Source: Streptosporangiaceae bacterium
GTDB taxonomy: Bacteria > Actinomycetota > Actinomycetes > Streptosporangiales > Streptosporangiaceae
DNA: 6,011 nt
Assembly: GCA_030045215.1 (NCBI GenBank)
Contig: JASIBJ010000595.1
Coordinates: forward strand, 1 to 6,011
Direction: 5' to 3'
The translations under genes and the position numbers were made by a program. The stretch's first letter is position 1, and the number at the start of each line of letters is the position of its first letter. Positions 1 through 5,153 of this stretch are shown here, in pieces. A model generated the notes under the pieces. That model did no database searches. It was not told the origin of the DNA and saw nothing but the letters and a program-made list of their open reading frames with translations.

Positions 1-636
1 CACGCGGTTCTCGGGCAGAGCGCGATGAAGCTCGAGCGGGGCGGGCTGACCCAGGTCAACGCGCTGTGCGAGGAGCAACCCGACCCGCGCCAGGCGCAGA
101 CGGTGAATCGCGAACTCAAGCGCGCGCGTGCTATCCGCGTCCAGCCACTGGAGATCGTCGATAGCGACAACCGTCGTCTTCTGAGCGGCCTGCGCGGCCA
201 GGGCACGAGCCACCGCTGTGAGGACGGTCCGCCGGTCAGTCGGCGCCGCTTGCGGCTCACGAAGGACCAGGGAGTTGAAGGCGGCCGCAAGGGGCGGCGA
301 CAGCGAGCGGACCACAGTGTCGGCAATGGGGTCAAGCAACTCGGCTAGCCCGAGGAAGGGCAGGGCCGTGTCAGCCGGCCTCACCCGCAGACTCAGCACC
401 TCGTGCCGGCGGTGCAGTGCACGCGCTATGCCCTGCTCCCACAGAACAGTCTTCCCGATCCCTGCCTCGCCTTCGAGGACCAGCGCGGCCGGGCCGTCGT
501 CGGCTGCTGACACCAGCCAGTCAATCGCGGCAAGTTCGGCTGCCCGCTCGAGCAGGCCAGCTGCCCCGTCAAGCGCCGAAGCCAGCGCACTGGTGTCATG
601 CGCCGCAGGCACCGCTGCGGCTGAATCCGCCCCCAC
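1..636 (-). CDS. LuxR/LAL-type AAA ATPase transcriptional regulator, N-terminal part (runs off left edge)
   Basis: The open minus-strand frame gives 212 residues and continues past position 1, so the C-terminal part is missing. Counting from the GTG at 634-636, a Walker A motif GEAGIGKT lies at residues 56-63, preceded by the entry segment LLERAAELAAIDWL. A Walker B stretch VVAIDD at 156-161 is followed by LQWLD, the usual signature of the AAA_16 ATPase module of large LuxR-family (LAL, MalT-like) regulators. Family members are usually about 900 residues, with a C-terminal LuxR helix-turn-helix that would lie outside this window, so DNA binding is inferred. The start is uncertain: there is no in-frame ATG and no clear Shine-Dalgarno; the GTG at 636, a TTG at 645 and a GTG at 612 are all possible. 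The gene follows the SDR gene on the same strand after 99 bp and may be co-transcribed with it. A related STAND/AAA signalling ATPase without a DNA-binding domain is the main alternative. Confidence 0.85.
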   Translation of the reverse strand, partial: MGADSAAAVPAAHDTSALASALDGAAGLLERAAELAAIDWLVSAADDGPAALVLEGEAGIGKTVLWEQGIARALHRRHEVLSLRVRPADTALPFLGLAELLDPIADTVVRSLSPPLAAAFNSLVLREPQAAPTDRRTVLTAVARALAAQAAQKTTVVAIDDLQWLDADSTRALEFAIHRLRLARVGLLLAQRVDLGQPAPLELHRALPENRV

Positions 637-735
637 GCTCTGCAATCGTAGGTATCGGGGCGGAACACCGGAAGTACGGCCGCTACGCCGGCCGCTCGTG
701 CCGACGTGACGGCGATGCGATCCGAATCAGGCGTG

Positions 736-1659
736 CTAGGCGAAGTTGTAGGCAGCCTCAGGGTCGGCACGCACAACGGCGTCGAGCCCCTTGGCATCCT
801 CGCCGACGAGGATCCGCCAGGACCCTTTTCGGACTTCGTCGAGTATCGTCGCGGCTGCCTCGGCCGCGCTCACCGGCGCACTGTCCCGGAAGGCGTCGCC
901 GGCCCGCGCCATCAGCTGGCGCAGCTCATCGAGCGATGCTCCCTCGGCCACCACGCCGAAGCGAGTCATCGAGGCACGCCTCCCCTCGACCTCCTCGTCG
1001 CTCATCTGCTCAGGTCCTGGCCCGCCGAGGATGCGGCGGGAGTTGGTGACGATGTCGGTGCCGATGTGCCCGGGCATCACGACGGCCACCCGGACATGCG
1101 GGGCGTTGATGCGCAGGTCCTCGATGAGCGCTTCGGAGAATCCCTTGACCGCGAACTTGGCCGTGCTATAGGCAGTGTGCGGTATGCCCGGGCCTAGCGA
1201 TGCCCAGAAGCCATTGACACTGCTGGTGTTGACCAGGACGCCCTCGCTGCTGGCGATGAGCAGTGGCAGGAACGCACGGGCGCAGTAGTAGACGCCCCAG
1301 AAGTCGATGGCGAATGTTCGCTCCCACTCCTGCCTGCTGTCGCGGATGAAGCTTCCGGCCCCCCCGATACCCGCGTTGCTGAAGACAAGGTTGAGGTGGC
1401 CTGTCGCGTGCTGCTCGAGAACCTCGTCGCGGAATCGCAGGACCTGCGCCTCGTCCGCGACATCGCACAGATGACTGGTGACCCGGATGCCCGGCGGTGC
1501 CCCGGCCTGTGCCAGCGACACGGTCTCCGAAATGGCGTCGGCGTTCAGGTCGCAGGTCGCGACCGAGCAGCCCTGTGCTGCCAGCTGACGGACCAGCTCG
1601 CGGCCCATGCCTGAGCCACCCCCAGTCACCACGGCGAGCTTTCCGGCGAACGACTCCAC
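736..1659 (-). CDS. Classical SDR family NAD(P)-dependent oxidoreductase
   Basis: The 307-residue protein is a Rossmann-fold short-chain dehydrogenase/reductase. The cofactor motif TGGGSGMG is at residues 12-19. An acidic residue, D37 in CDLN, ends the second strand and favours NAD over NADP by family rules. The adenine-pocket aspartate is in DVAD at 66-69 and the NAG motif is at 95-97. Catalytic Ser is S147 in NTSSVNG, and Y164 and K168 form the YxxxK motif. The fourth tetrad position, normally Asn, is Asp (D119 in AIDFWG). The C-terminus is extended (WRILVGEDAKGLD) as in a large actinobacterial SDR subgroup of unknown substrate. The GTG start at 1659 is chosen because a strong GGGAGGGAG lies 7 bases upstream and the fold begins right after it; the open frame extends to an ATG at 1800, but that extra stretch is Pro/Arg-rich and unlike the family. 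Likely a cytosolic alcohol or ketone oxidoreductase; the substrate cannot be read from the sequence. Confidence 0.93.
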   Translation of the reverse strand: MESFAGKLAVVTGGGSGMGRELVRQLAAQGCSVATCDLNADAISETVSLAQAGAPPGIRVTSHLCDVADEAQVLRFRDEVLEQHATGHLNLVFSNAGIGGAGSFIRDSRQEWERTFAIDFWGVYYCARAFLPLLIASSEGVLVNTSSVNGFWASLGPGIPHTAYSTAKFAVKGFSEALIEDLRINAPHVRVAVVMPGHIGTDIVTNSRRILGGPGPEQMSDEEVEGRRASMTRFGVVAEGASLDELRQLMARAGDAFRDSAPVSAAEAAATILDEVRKGSWRILVGEDAKGLDAVVRADPEAAYNFA

Positions 1660-1666
1660 AGCCCTG

Positions 1667-1675
1667 CTCCCTCCC
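1667..1675 (-). promoter_or_regulatory. Ribosome binding site deciding the GTG start of the SDR gene
   Basis: On the minus strand GGGAGGGAG ends 7 bases before the GTG at 1657-1659. It fixes the start 47 codons downstream of the longest possible ATG start. Its first two bases belong to the 3' arm of a small hairpin (1674-1689). Confidence 0.7.
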
Positions 1676-1689
1676 ACCACCCGTGGTGG
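1674..1689 (-). repeat. Small GC hairpin abutting the SDR ribosome binding site
   Basis: CCACCA at 1674-1679 and TGGTGG at 1684-1689 are perfect inverted repeats around a 4-base loop. In the SDR mRNA the stem would sit directly 5' of, and slightly overlap, the Shine-Dalgarno. It could affect translation, or it may be a chance product of G/C-rich sequence. Confidence 0.35.
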
Positions 1690-1879
1690 CCGGCCCGGGC
1701 GCGGCCACGTCCTCGCCCTAACCAGGCTGGGCGGCTGGGTCAGGGATTTCAACTGGGATTCTGGCAGGTCCCCGGGGCCTTTGCCCGGACTAGGCCTCAT
1801 TCAGCGCGCCCGGATCATGACCGAGTTCGGCTGCATGAAAACCCGCATCGCCTACGACGAGCACATCGCGCCGAAGGGG

Positions 1880-2314
1880 CTAGCGCGCGCCCATGCCGCG
1901 GACGGAGTCGGCTTCGATCGTGAGGATCATCCTTGTCTCAGGGCGTCCGCTGAAGTTCGGATACGGCCGGCCGAGGTACTTGCCGGAGATCTCGTCGATG
2001 TTCTGCGCGCCGCCTTCGGTCGTGGCGGCGACGACGCGGCCGCGCACGGCGAAGTAGCGCCTGGTGTGGTCGGCGTCCACGATGTTGACCGCGACGCGCG
2101 GCTCACGGGCGACGTTGCGTGCCTTTTGCGACCAGTCCGGGGTATTGATGAGGATGTTCTGGCCATCGGTGCTGACCCAGGTCTGGGTGAGCTGCGGCGA
2201 ACCGTCGGGCATGACAGTTGCCACGAAGCACAGGCTCGGGCGGCGGAGCAGGTCAAGCAGCTCATCCGGTAGCGGTACTGGCACGAAAACTCCCTCAGAT
2301 GCGGGCCGCGTCAT
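1880..2314 (-). CDS. PPOX-fold F420/flavin-dependent enzyme (pyridoxamine 5'-phosphate oxidase superfamily)
   Basis: The 144-residue protein matches the small split-barrel pattern of the PPOX class F420-dependent family. It has an N-terminal helix (PDELLDLLRRP, 16-26), then the first barrel strand with its hallmark turn FVATVMPDGSPQ (30-41), TWVSTDGQNILINT (45-58), the cofactor-side segment SQKARNVAREPRVAVNI (62-78), FAVRGRVV (88-95) and a C-terminal strand RMILTIEADSV (128-138). Relatives use F420, FMN or FAD to reduce or oxidise small molecules; some bind heme or biliverdin. Which cofactor applies here cannot be decided by eye. The ATG at 2314 has no visible Shine-Dalgarno. An in-frame GTG at 2284, ten codons inside, has GAGGGAG five bases upstream and is a serious alternative, giving 134 residues. 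The gene lies 250 bp downstream of the epimerase-like gene and 220 bp upstream of the SDR gene on the same strand. Confidence 0.9.
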   Translation of the reverse strand: MTRPASEGVFVPVPLPDELLDLLRRPSLCFVATVMPDGSPQLTQTWVSTDGQNILINTPDWSQKARNVAREPRVAVNIVDADHTRRYFAVRGRVVAATTEGGAQNIDEISGKYLGRPYPNFSGRPETRMILTIEADSVRGMGAR

Positions 2315-2564
2315 CCGCAGACGGTAGCGGACCGCACTGCGCTCGCGCGCCCGCGCCCCGGCGTGGGCTCGGCGGGACCTGCGGGGCAGGGCGGCCGGGG
2401 CATTACTGTCTCGTGGCGGCGGGGCGGCGATTCGGGCATGGCAAGCCGCCGACCTGGCGCTGGTCAACCCGTTGCCAGTGCAGATGACCTTCACGACCGA
2501 GACGGCCGCAGCCTGACACCGCCCTCCCGCATACACCGGCTGGCGGCGACTGGTAGACGTCAGG
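2315..2564. other. Intergenic stretch between epimerase-like and PPOX genes
   Basis: This 250-bp gap shows no recognisable gene on either strand. One plus-strand frame is open from 2328 to a TGA at 2514-2516 and ends in plausible-looking residues, but it has no good start with a ribosome binding site and no family I recognise. It could be decayed coding sequence or chance. Confidence 0.3.
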
Positions 2565-3446
2565 TCACGTGCGGTAACTCCCGTGCCGGAACTCGTCGGC
2601 GAGATCCGGGCGGGACGGATGCCAATCGAGCTCGGCTTGTGCCTTGGCGGCGTCCGTGGCCTGGTCGAGCAGGAGGACTTCGGCGAAGGCGTCGCCCAGG
2701 CGTGCCCTGGCCTCATCGTCCGAGCCGGCCACCGCTCCTGGAGCGCCGTCCGCCACGGCCGCGGCCTCTGTTAGCTCGGCAACGGTCGGGTTCGACGCGT
2801 CGCTGACGAGGTAGCGGCCACGCGCCGACTCGTCTTCCAGGGCGCGCCGGAAGAAGTCGGCAAGGTCCGCGACGTGCACCGTGGACCAGTGCTGTTGTCC
2901 CGTGCCGAGCATGATCAGGTTTCCGGCGTCGTCGCGGGGCGAACCGAGAACGATTCCCGGCATCCCTCCGCCGCCGTCACCGTAGGCGGTGCCGGAGACG
3001 ACGACGACTCCGCGCATGCCCGTCGCGTCGAGCACCCGGCTTTCGATCGGTACCTTCCATGACACCATCGCGGGCGCCTTGATGGGAGACTCCTCGCTGA
3101 TGGCGAGGTTGTTCCCGTAAATCCACGAGCCGCTGATGTGGAGATATGGTTTGCCGGTTCCGGCGAAGGCGTCGGTCACGGCGTCGACTACCGCGGTGTC
3201 GAGGTTCGCGCTGGTCGCGTCCCCGGGGCTCGCCGTGTGGATCGCTCCGTCAGCGTCGCTGAGCTCGCTCGTGAGCCCTTCGCGGTCGTAGAGGTCGACT
3301 ACTGCCGGCGTAGCGCCGATGGCTGCGACGCTGGCTGCCTGGTTCTGGTCGCGGACGACTGCGGTCACCTCGTGGCCGTGCTGCAGCAGATCGGTAAGTA
3401 TGTGAGAACCGATGAAACCGGTAGAACCGGTAAGCACTACGTTCAT
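2565..3446 (-). CDS. Atypical SDR: NAD-dependent epimerase/dehydratase-like protein
   Basis: The 293-residue protein starts MNVVLTGSTGFIGSH, giving the extended-SDR nucleotide motif TGSTGFIG at residues 6-13 and thus an NAD(P)-binding Rossmann fold. Later landmarks are ADGAIHTAS, HISGSWIYG, GVVVVSGTAYGDGGG, a VHVADLADFFRRAL segment typical of epimerases (substrate-side helix), and a C-terminal ELDWHPSRPDLADEFRHGSY that matches the family's usual ending. The YxxxK catalytic tyrosine is missing: the region reads APAMVSWKVPIE, with Met four residues before the Lys. Family relatives with a W-K/R-xxxE arrangement are common and mostly uncharacterised. The ATG at 3446 is preceded by AGAGGA nine bases upstream; an upstream ATG at 3494 would add 16 unlikely residues. 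Probably a soluble oxidoreductase, reductase or nucleotide-binding protein rather than a true sugar epimerase. Confidence 0.9.
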   Translation of the reverse strand: MNVVLTGSTGFIGSHILTDLLQHGHEVTAVVRDQNQAASVAAIGATPAVVDLYDREGLTSELSDADGAIHTASPGDATSANLDTAVVDAVTDAFAGTGKPYLHISGSWIYGNNLAISEESPIKAPAMVSWKVPIESRVLDATGMRGVVVVSGTAYGDGGGGMPGIVLGSPRDDAGNLIMLGTGQQHWSTVHVADLADFFRRALEDESARGRYLVSDASNPTVAELTEAAAVADGAPGAVAGSDDEARARLGDAFAEVLLLDQATDAAKAQAELDWHPSRPDLADEFRHGSYRT

Positions 3447-3565
3447 AATCTGACATCCTCTTTCCCGGCTCGTCGGAGCAGGTCCTGGCGGCACCGCGGT
3501 CAGCAGCTGTCATGCTCGCTCGCGGTCCATGCCCCCCAGAATTAGCCGCCGCCCGGTGAAACCGC

Positions 3566-3594
3566 ATCGCCTGGATCTGGTGAGCCCAGGCGAT
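3566..3594 (-). repeat. Perfect 9-bp inverted repeat between doxX-like and epimerase-like genes
   Basis: ATCGCCTGG at 3566-3574 and CCAGGCGAT at 3586-3594 are exact inverted repeats with an 11-base loop. It lies 134 bases downstream of the DoxX-like stop and 119 bases upstream of the epimerase-like start, both on the minus strand. It could be a terminator for the first (no strong T-run follows, only a TTT a few bases on, as is common in actinobacteria) or a regulator site for the second. Confidence 0.45.
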
Positions 3595-3727
3595 CGCGGC
3601 CAGCGATGACCGGGGCGACAGCGATCCGTGGCCGTCCCCGTGAGCGTTGAACGAGGCTTGTCAGCTCATTGCCGGTACGTGCCGGTTGGGTGGCTCGTGA
3701 AGGTTAGGGGCTTAGGTGGCGGTGCGG

Positions 3728-4153
3728 CTAAATGCCCGGGTTCGGGTCATCCAGAACGGCGAGCAACAGCCCGCCGATCATGGCCATGTTCTTGTGGAAC
3801 TGGATTCGCTGCGCCTTGCGGGTCGCCGGATCCTCGATCGTCCAGTAAACGTGCCCGGCGATGGTGGTGGGGATCAGCGAGCCGGCCAGGGCCAGCGCGG
3901 ATAGCCGCGGGGCGATCCCGAGGGCGAGCAGCGCTCCGCCGACCACCTGCACGCCGGCGTTGAAGCGGACGACTTGCTCGTCGTCGTCAGGAAGCGGCGC
4001 GACCTTGCGGATCGCTGCCAGCACTCCGGCAGCCTGATCGACGCGTACGCCCGGGTCCTGCAGGGCGTCGAGGCCGAGCAAGACGTATGTCGACCCGGTG
4101 AGCATGCGGGCGGCGGGCCGCAGTGGCGCCAGCATGCGCGAAGTGGTAGTCAT
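3728..4153 (-). CDS. DoxX family membrane protein
   Basis: The 141-residue protein fits the DoxX family of small four-helix inner-membrane proteins in size and pattern. Hydrophobic segments lie near residues 14-30, 65-80 (FNAGVQVVGGALLALG), 84-104 and 122-135. The loop between helices three and four reads HVYWTIEDPATRKAQRIQFHKNMAMIGGLLL, close to the family's usual FxKNLAxxGGLLL ending, and the GVQVVGGALLALG segment is the conserved family core. DoxX proteins are linked to thiosulfate:quinone oxidation in archaea and to a redox-stress membrane complex with SodA and a thiosulfate sulfurtransferase in mycobacteria; most copies are uncharacterised. Neither partner is present here. The ATG at 4153 is preceded by AGAGG four bases upstream, a rather short spacing. 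It is divergent from the DUF6918-like gene. Confidence 0.88.
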   Translation of the reverse strand: MTTTSRMLAPLRPAARMLTGSTYVLLGLDALQDPGVRVDQAAGVLAAIRKVAPLPDDDEQVVRFNAGVQVVGGALLALGIAPRLSALALAGSLIPTTIAGHVYWTIEDPATRKAQRIQFHKNMAMIGGLLLAVLDDPNPGI

Positions 4154-4414
4154 TGCGCCTCTATACGCTTCGGGATCTCCGTCAGCAGGACTTTACATGT
4201 CGTGATCACCGTGACTGCCTGGCAGGGGCGGCGGGCTGGCGCCACTGCCGCGACCATCGACGGCACAGCCGCCGGAGGGAAGCGATCGCTCAGGAGGTCG
4301 TCGAGCGCCGGCGGTAAACCGTTGACCCGTCGACGTCGTCTAGTGACGGATGGCGCATTGCGTTGTGAGTGCGGATCCAATGGCCACTACCACGACAGAG
4401 GAGAAGGCGCACTG
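4154..4414. promoter_or_regulatory. Divergent intergenic region between doxX-like and DUF6918-like genes
   Basis: These 261 bp must hold the promoters for both outward-facing genes. On the minus strand a TG-TAAAGT element at about 4188-4195 could be an extended -10 for the DoxX-like gene. Next to it is the perfect palindrome GTGATCAC (4202-4209), a possible regulator site. On the plus side a TTGACC at 4322-4327 has no good -10 at 16-18 bases. Frames open across the region on both strands look non-genic. Confidence 0.4.
4397..4407 (+). promoter_or_regulatory. Strong ribosome binding site of the DUF6918-like gene
   Basis: AGAGGAGAAGG ends 7 bases before the ATG at 4415. It selects this start over an open frame that continues upstream to 3974 across the DoxX-like gene on the other strand. 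Confidence 0.75.
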
Positions 4415-4861
4415 ATGACAGCGACGCTTCAGGAGATCCTGCTCGCGCCAGGCACACAGCCCCTGGTGGCCGACGATTGCTTCCAGCTGGTTGACCAGCA
4501 GGTGGCCGAGTTGTCGGGGGTCTCGGGGACCGCGGTCAAGCTCGCGTACAAGACCGTCAACACCTTCAAGCCAGGGCACGTCCGCTTCATGGTGGAGTCG
4601 CTGCTGCCTGAGCTGGTTGAGCAGCTGGAGCCGTATTGGGCGGACTTCAACTCATCCGGCGGCTCGGAGTTCGGTGACTACCTGGCCAAGCGGGGGAGCG
4701 AGGTGGCGGACGCTCTGCTGGCGGTAACCGACAGGCGGGCCGCACGCTCCGGGCGGCCGACGATCATCAAGGCCTACGGCACGGTCAGGGGCAGTGCGGC
4801 CAGGCACGTGGAGGCCACCCTCCCGCAGGCCGGCGAGCTGATCGTGAGGTACGCCAACTAG
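4415..4861 (+). CDS. DUF6918-like conserved actinobacterial protein of unknown function
   Basis: The 148-residue protein starts MTATLQEILLAPGTQPLVADD and resembles, from memory, the DUF6918 family of actinobacterial proteins. Recognisable blocks are the N-terminal TLQEILL with a following VADDCFQLVDQQV, SGVSGTAVKLAYKTVN (about 41-56), the amphipathic segment FMVESLLPELVEQLEPYWADF (about 59-79), GDYLAKRGSEVADALLAVTDRRA (about 87-109), and a C-terminal block ending ARHVEATLPQAGELIVRYA. It looks mostly helical and soluble, with no signal peptide or transmembrane segment. Part of the layout (a VKPG-like region, then a conserved LLPxxVxxLxPxW) suggests a helical bundle. No catalytic motif is visible, so no function is assigned. 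Start and strong Shine-Dalgarno are clear. It is the first gene on the plus strand and probably monocistronic, since the next gene follows 292 bp later with its own promoter-like region. Confidence 0.87.
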   Translation: MTATLQEILLAPGTQPLVADDCFQLVDQQVAELSGVSGTAVKLAYKTVNTFKPGHVRFMVESLLPELVEQLEPYWADFNSSGGSEFGDYLAKRGSEVADALLAVTDRRAARSGRPTIIKAYGTVRGSAARHVEATLPQAGELIVRYAN

Positions 4862-4929
4862 GCGACTCCCCGGCTGCCTGCGATGACAGCTGAGGAATCG
4901 CGTTCGGTCACTGATGTTTGCGGGACCGG

Positions 4930-4962
4930 GATGCCGGACCAGCGCCATGTGGCTGCGGCATC
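4930..4962 (+). terminator. Candidate terminator hairpin after the DUF6918-like gene
   Basis: GATGCCG at 4930-4936 pairs exactly with CGGCATC at 4956-4962 across a 19-base loop and is followed by TTTGCT. It lies 68 bases after the stop codon. The long loop and weak T-run make it tentative. Confidence 0.35.
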
Positions 4963-5022
4963 TTTGCTGTGATCGCCCGGCGAGCCGACCGTGGTTTGGC
5001 ATCGCCGCAAGTAAGCTCTTAG

Positions 5023-5046
5023 GGATCGGGTCGGCTGTCCCGATCC
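5023..5046 (+). terminator. Strong 8-bp hairpin, candidate terminator without T-run
   Basis: GGATCGGG at 5023-5030 and CCCGATCC at 5039-5046 form a perfect 8-bp stem with an 8-base loop. It lies between the DUF6918-like stop and the SPFH promoter region, so it could end the former transcript in the T-run-free style seen in actinobacteria. It could instead be a regulator site. Confidence 0.45.
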
Positions 5047-5087
5047 GCCCGCTTCCAGTGGTTTGACCGCAGGCGTGGCACCTCGGT

Positions 5088-5135
5088 ACTTGCTAAAGTG
5101 ATATCATTATGCTAGATAGTTGGTATCAAGCAAGT
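5088..5135 (+). promoter_or_regulatory. AT-rich operator-like element upstream of the SPFH gene
   Basis: The island from 5086 to 5140 is about one third G+C by my count, far below its surroundings. The palindrome TGATATCA at 5099-5106 is repeated with one change as TGGTATCA at 5121-5128, start-to-start spacing 22 bp, about two helical turns. TGCTA precedes each copy (5091-5095 and 5110-5114). The whole is bracketed by an outer inverted repeat, ACTTGCT at 5088-5094 and AGCAAGT at 5129-5135. This arrangement suits cooperative binding by a small dimeric regulator; the regulator is not identified. Confidence 0.6.
5090..5118 (+). promoter_or_regulatory. Candidate promoter of the SPFH gene
   Basis: TTGCTA at 5090-5095 (4 of 6 to the -35 consensus) and TAGATA at 5113-5118 (3 of 6 to the -10 consensus) are 17 bases apart. 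They overlap the repeats of the operator-like element, so a bound protein would be expected to block polymerase. A TATCAT at 5102-5107 matches the -10 consensus better but has no partner -35. Confidence 0.4.
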
Positions 5136-5140
5136 CATAT

Positions 5141-5149
5141 GGAGGTGGG
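5141..5149 (+). promoter_or_regulatory. Ribosome binding site deciding the SPFH start
   Basis: GGAGGTGGG, containing a full GGAGGT at 5141-5146, lies 7 bases before the ATG at 5154. It overlaps an in-frame ATG at 5139, which therefore is unlikely to be the real start. Confidence 0.8.
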
Positions 5150-5153
5150 TCAG

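Larger units (their letters stand above)
1660..1879. other. Intergenic stretch between PPOX and SDR genes
   Basis: This 220-bp gap must hold the 3' end of the PPOX transcript and any promoter for the SDR gene. A short GC inverted repeat (CCGGG at 1772-1776 with CCCGG at 1784-1788, 7-base loop) could end the PPOX transcript but has no T-run. I see no convincing -35/-10 pair for the SDR gene. Confidence 0.3.

Noticed and set aside
25..709. Plus-strand open frames opposite the LuxR-type regulator
   Set aside because: Arg/Ala/Ser-rich shadows typical of the reverse strand of high-GC genes; the minus strand carries clear Walker motifs.
1660..1800. Longer N-terminus for the SDR starting at the ATG at 1800
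   Set aside because: The added 47 residues are Pro/Arg-rich with no family resemblance, while the GTG at 1659 has a strong ribosome site and directly precedes the Rossmann fold.
1607..2272. Plus-strand open frame across the SDR start, the gap and the PPOX gene
   Set aside because: It overlaps two well-supported genes antisense and has no recognisable domain. The piece around 1817-1880 reads plausibly but has no supporting context.
2328..2516. Plus-strand open stretch in the gap between PPOX and epimerase-like genes
   Set aside because: No start with a ribosome site and no recognised family. A remnant gene is possible but cannot be supported by eye.
3671..3686. GCCGGT direct repeats near the DoxX-like stop
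   Set aside because: Six-base G/C repeats are expected by chance at this base composition.
4322..4346. TTGACC as the -35 of a promoter for the DUF6918-like gene
   Set aside because: No -10-like hexamer lies 16-18 bases downstream; TAGTGA is only 13 bases away.
3974..4414. Upstream extension of the DUF6918-like frame
   Set aside because: It runs antisense through the DoxX-like gene, has low-complexity composition, and the ATG at 4415 has a clear ribosome site.
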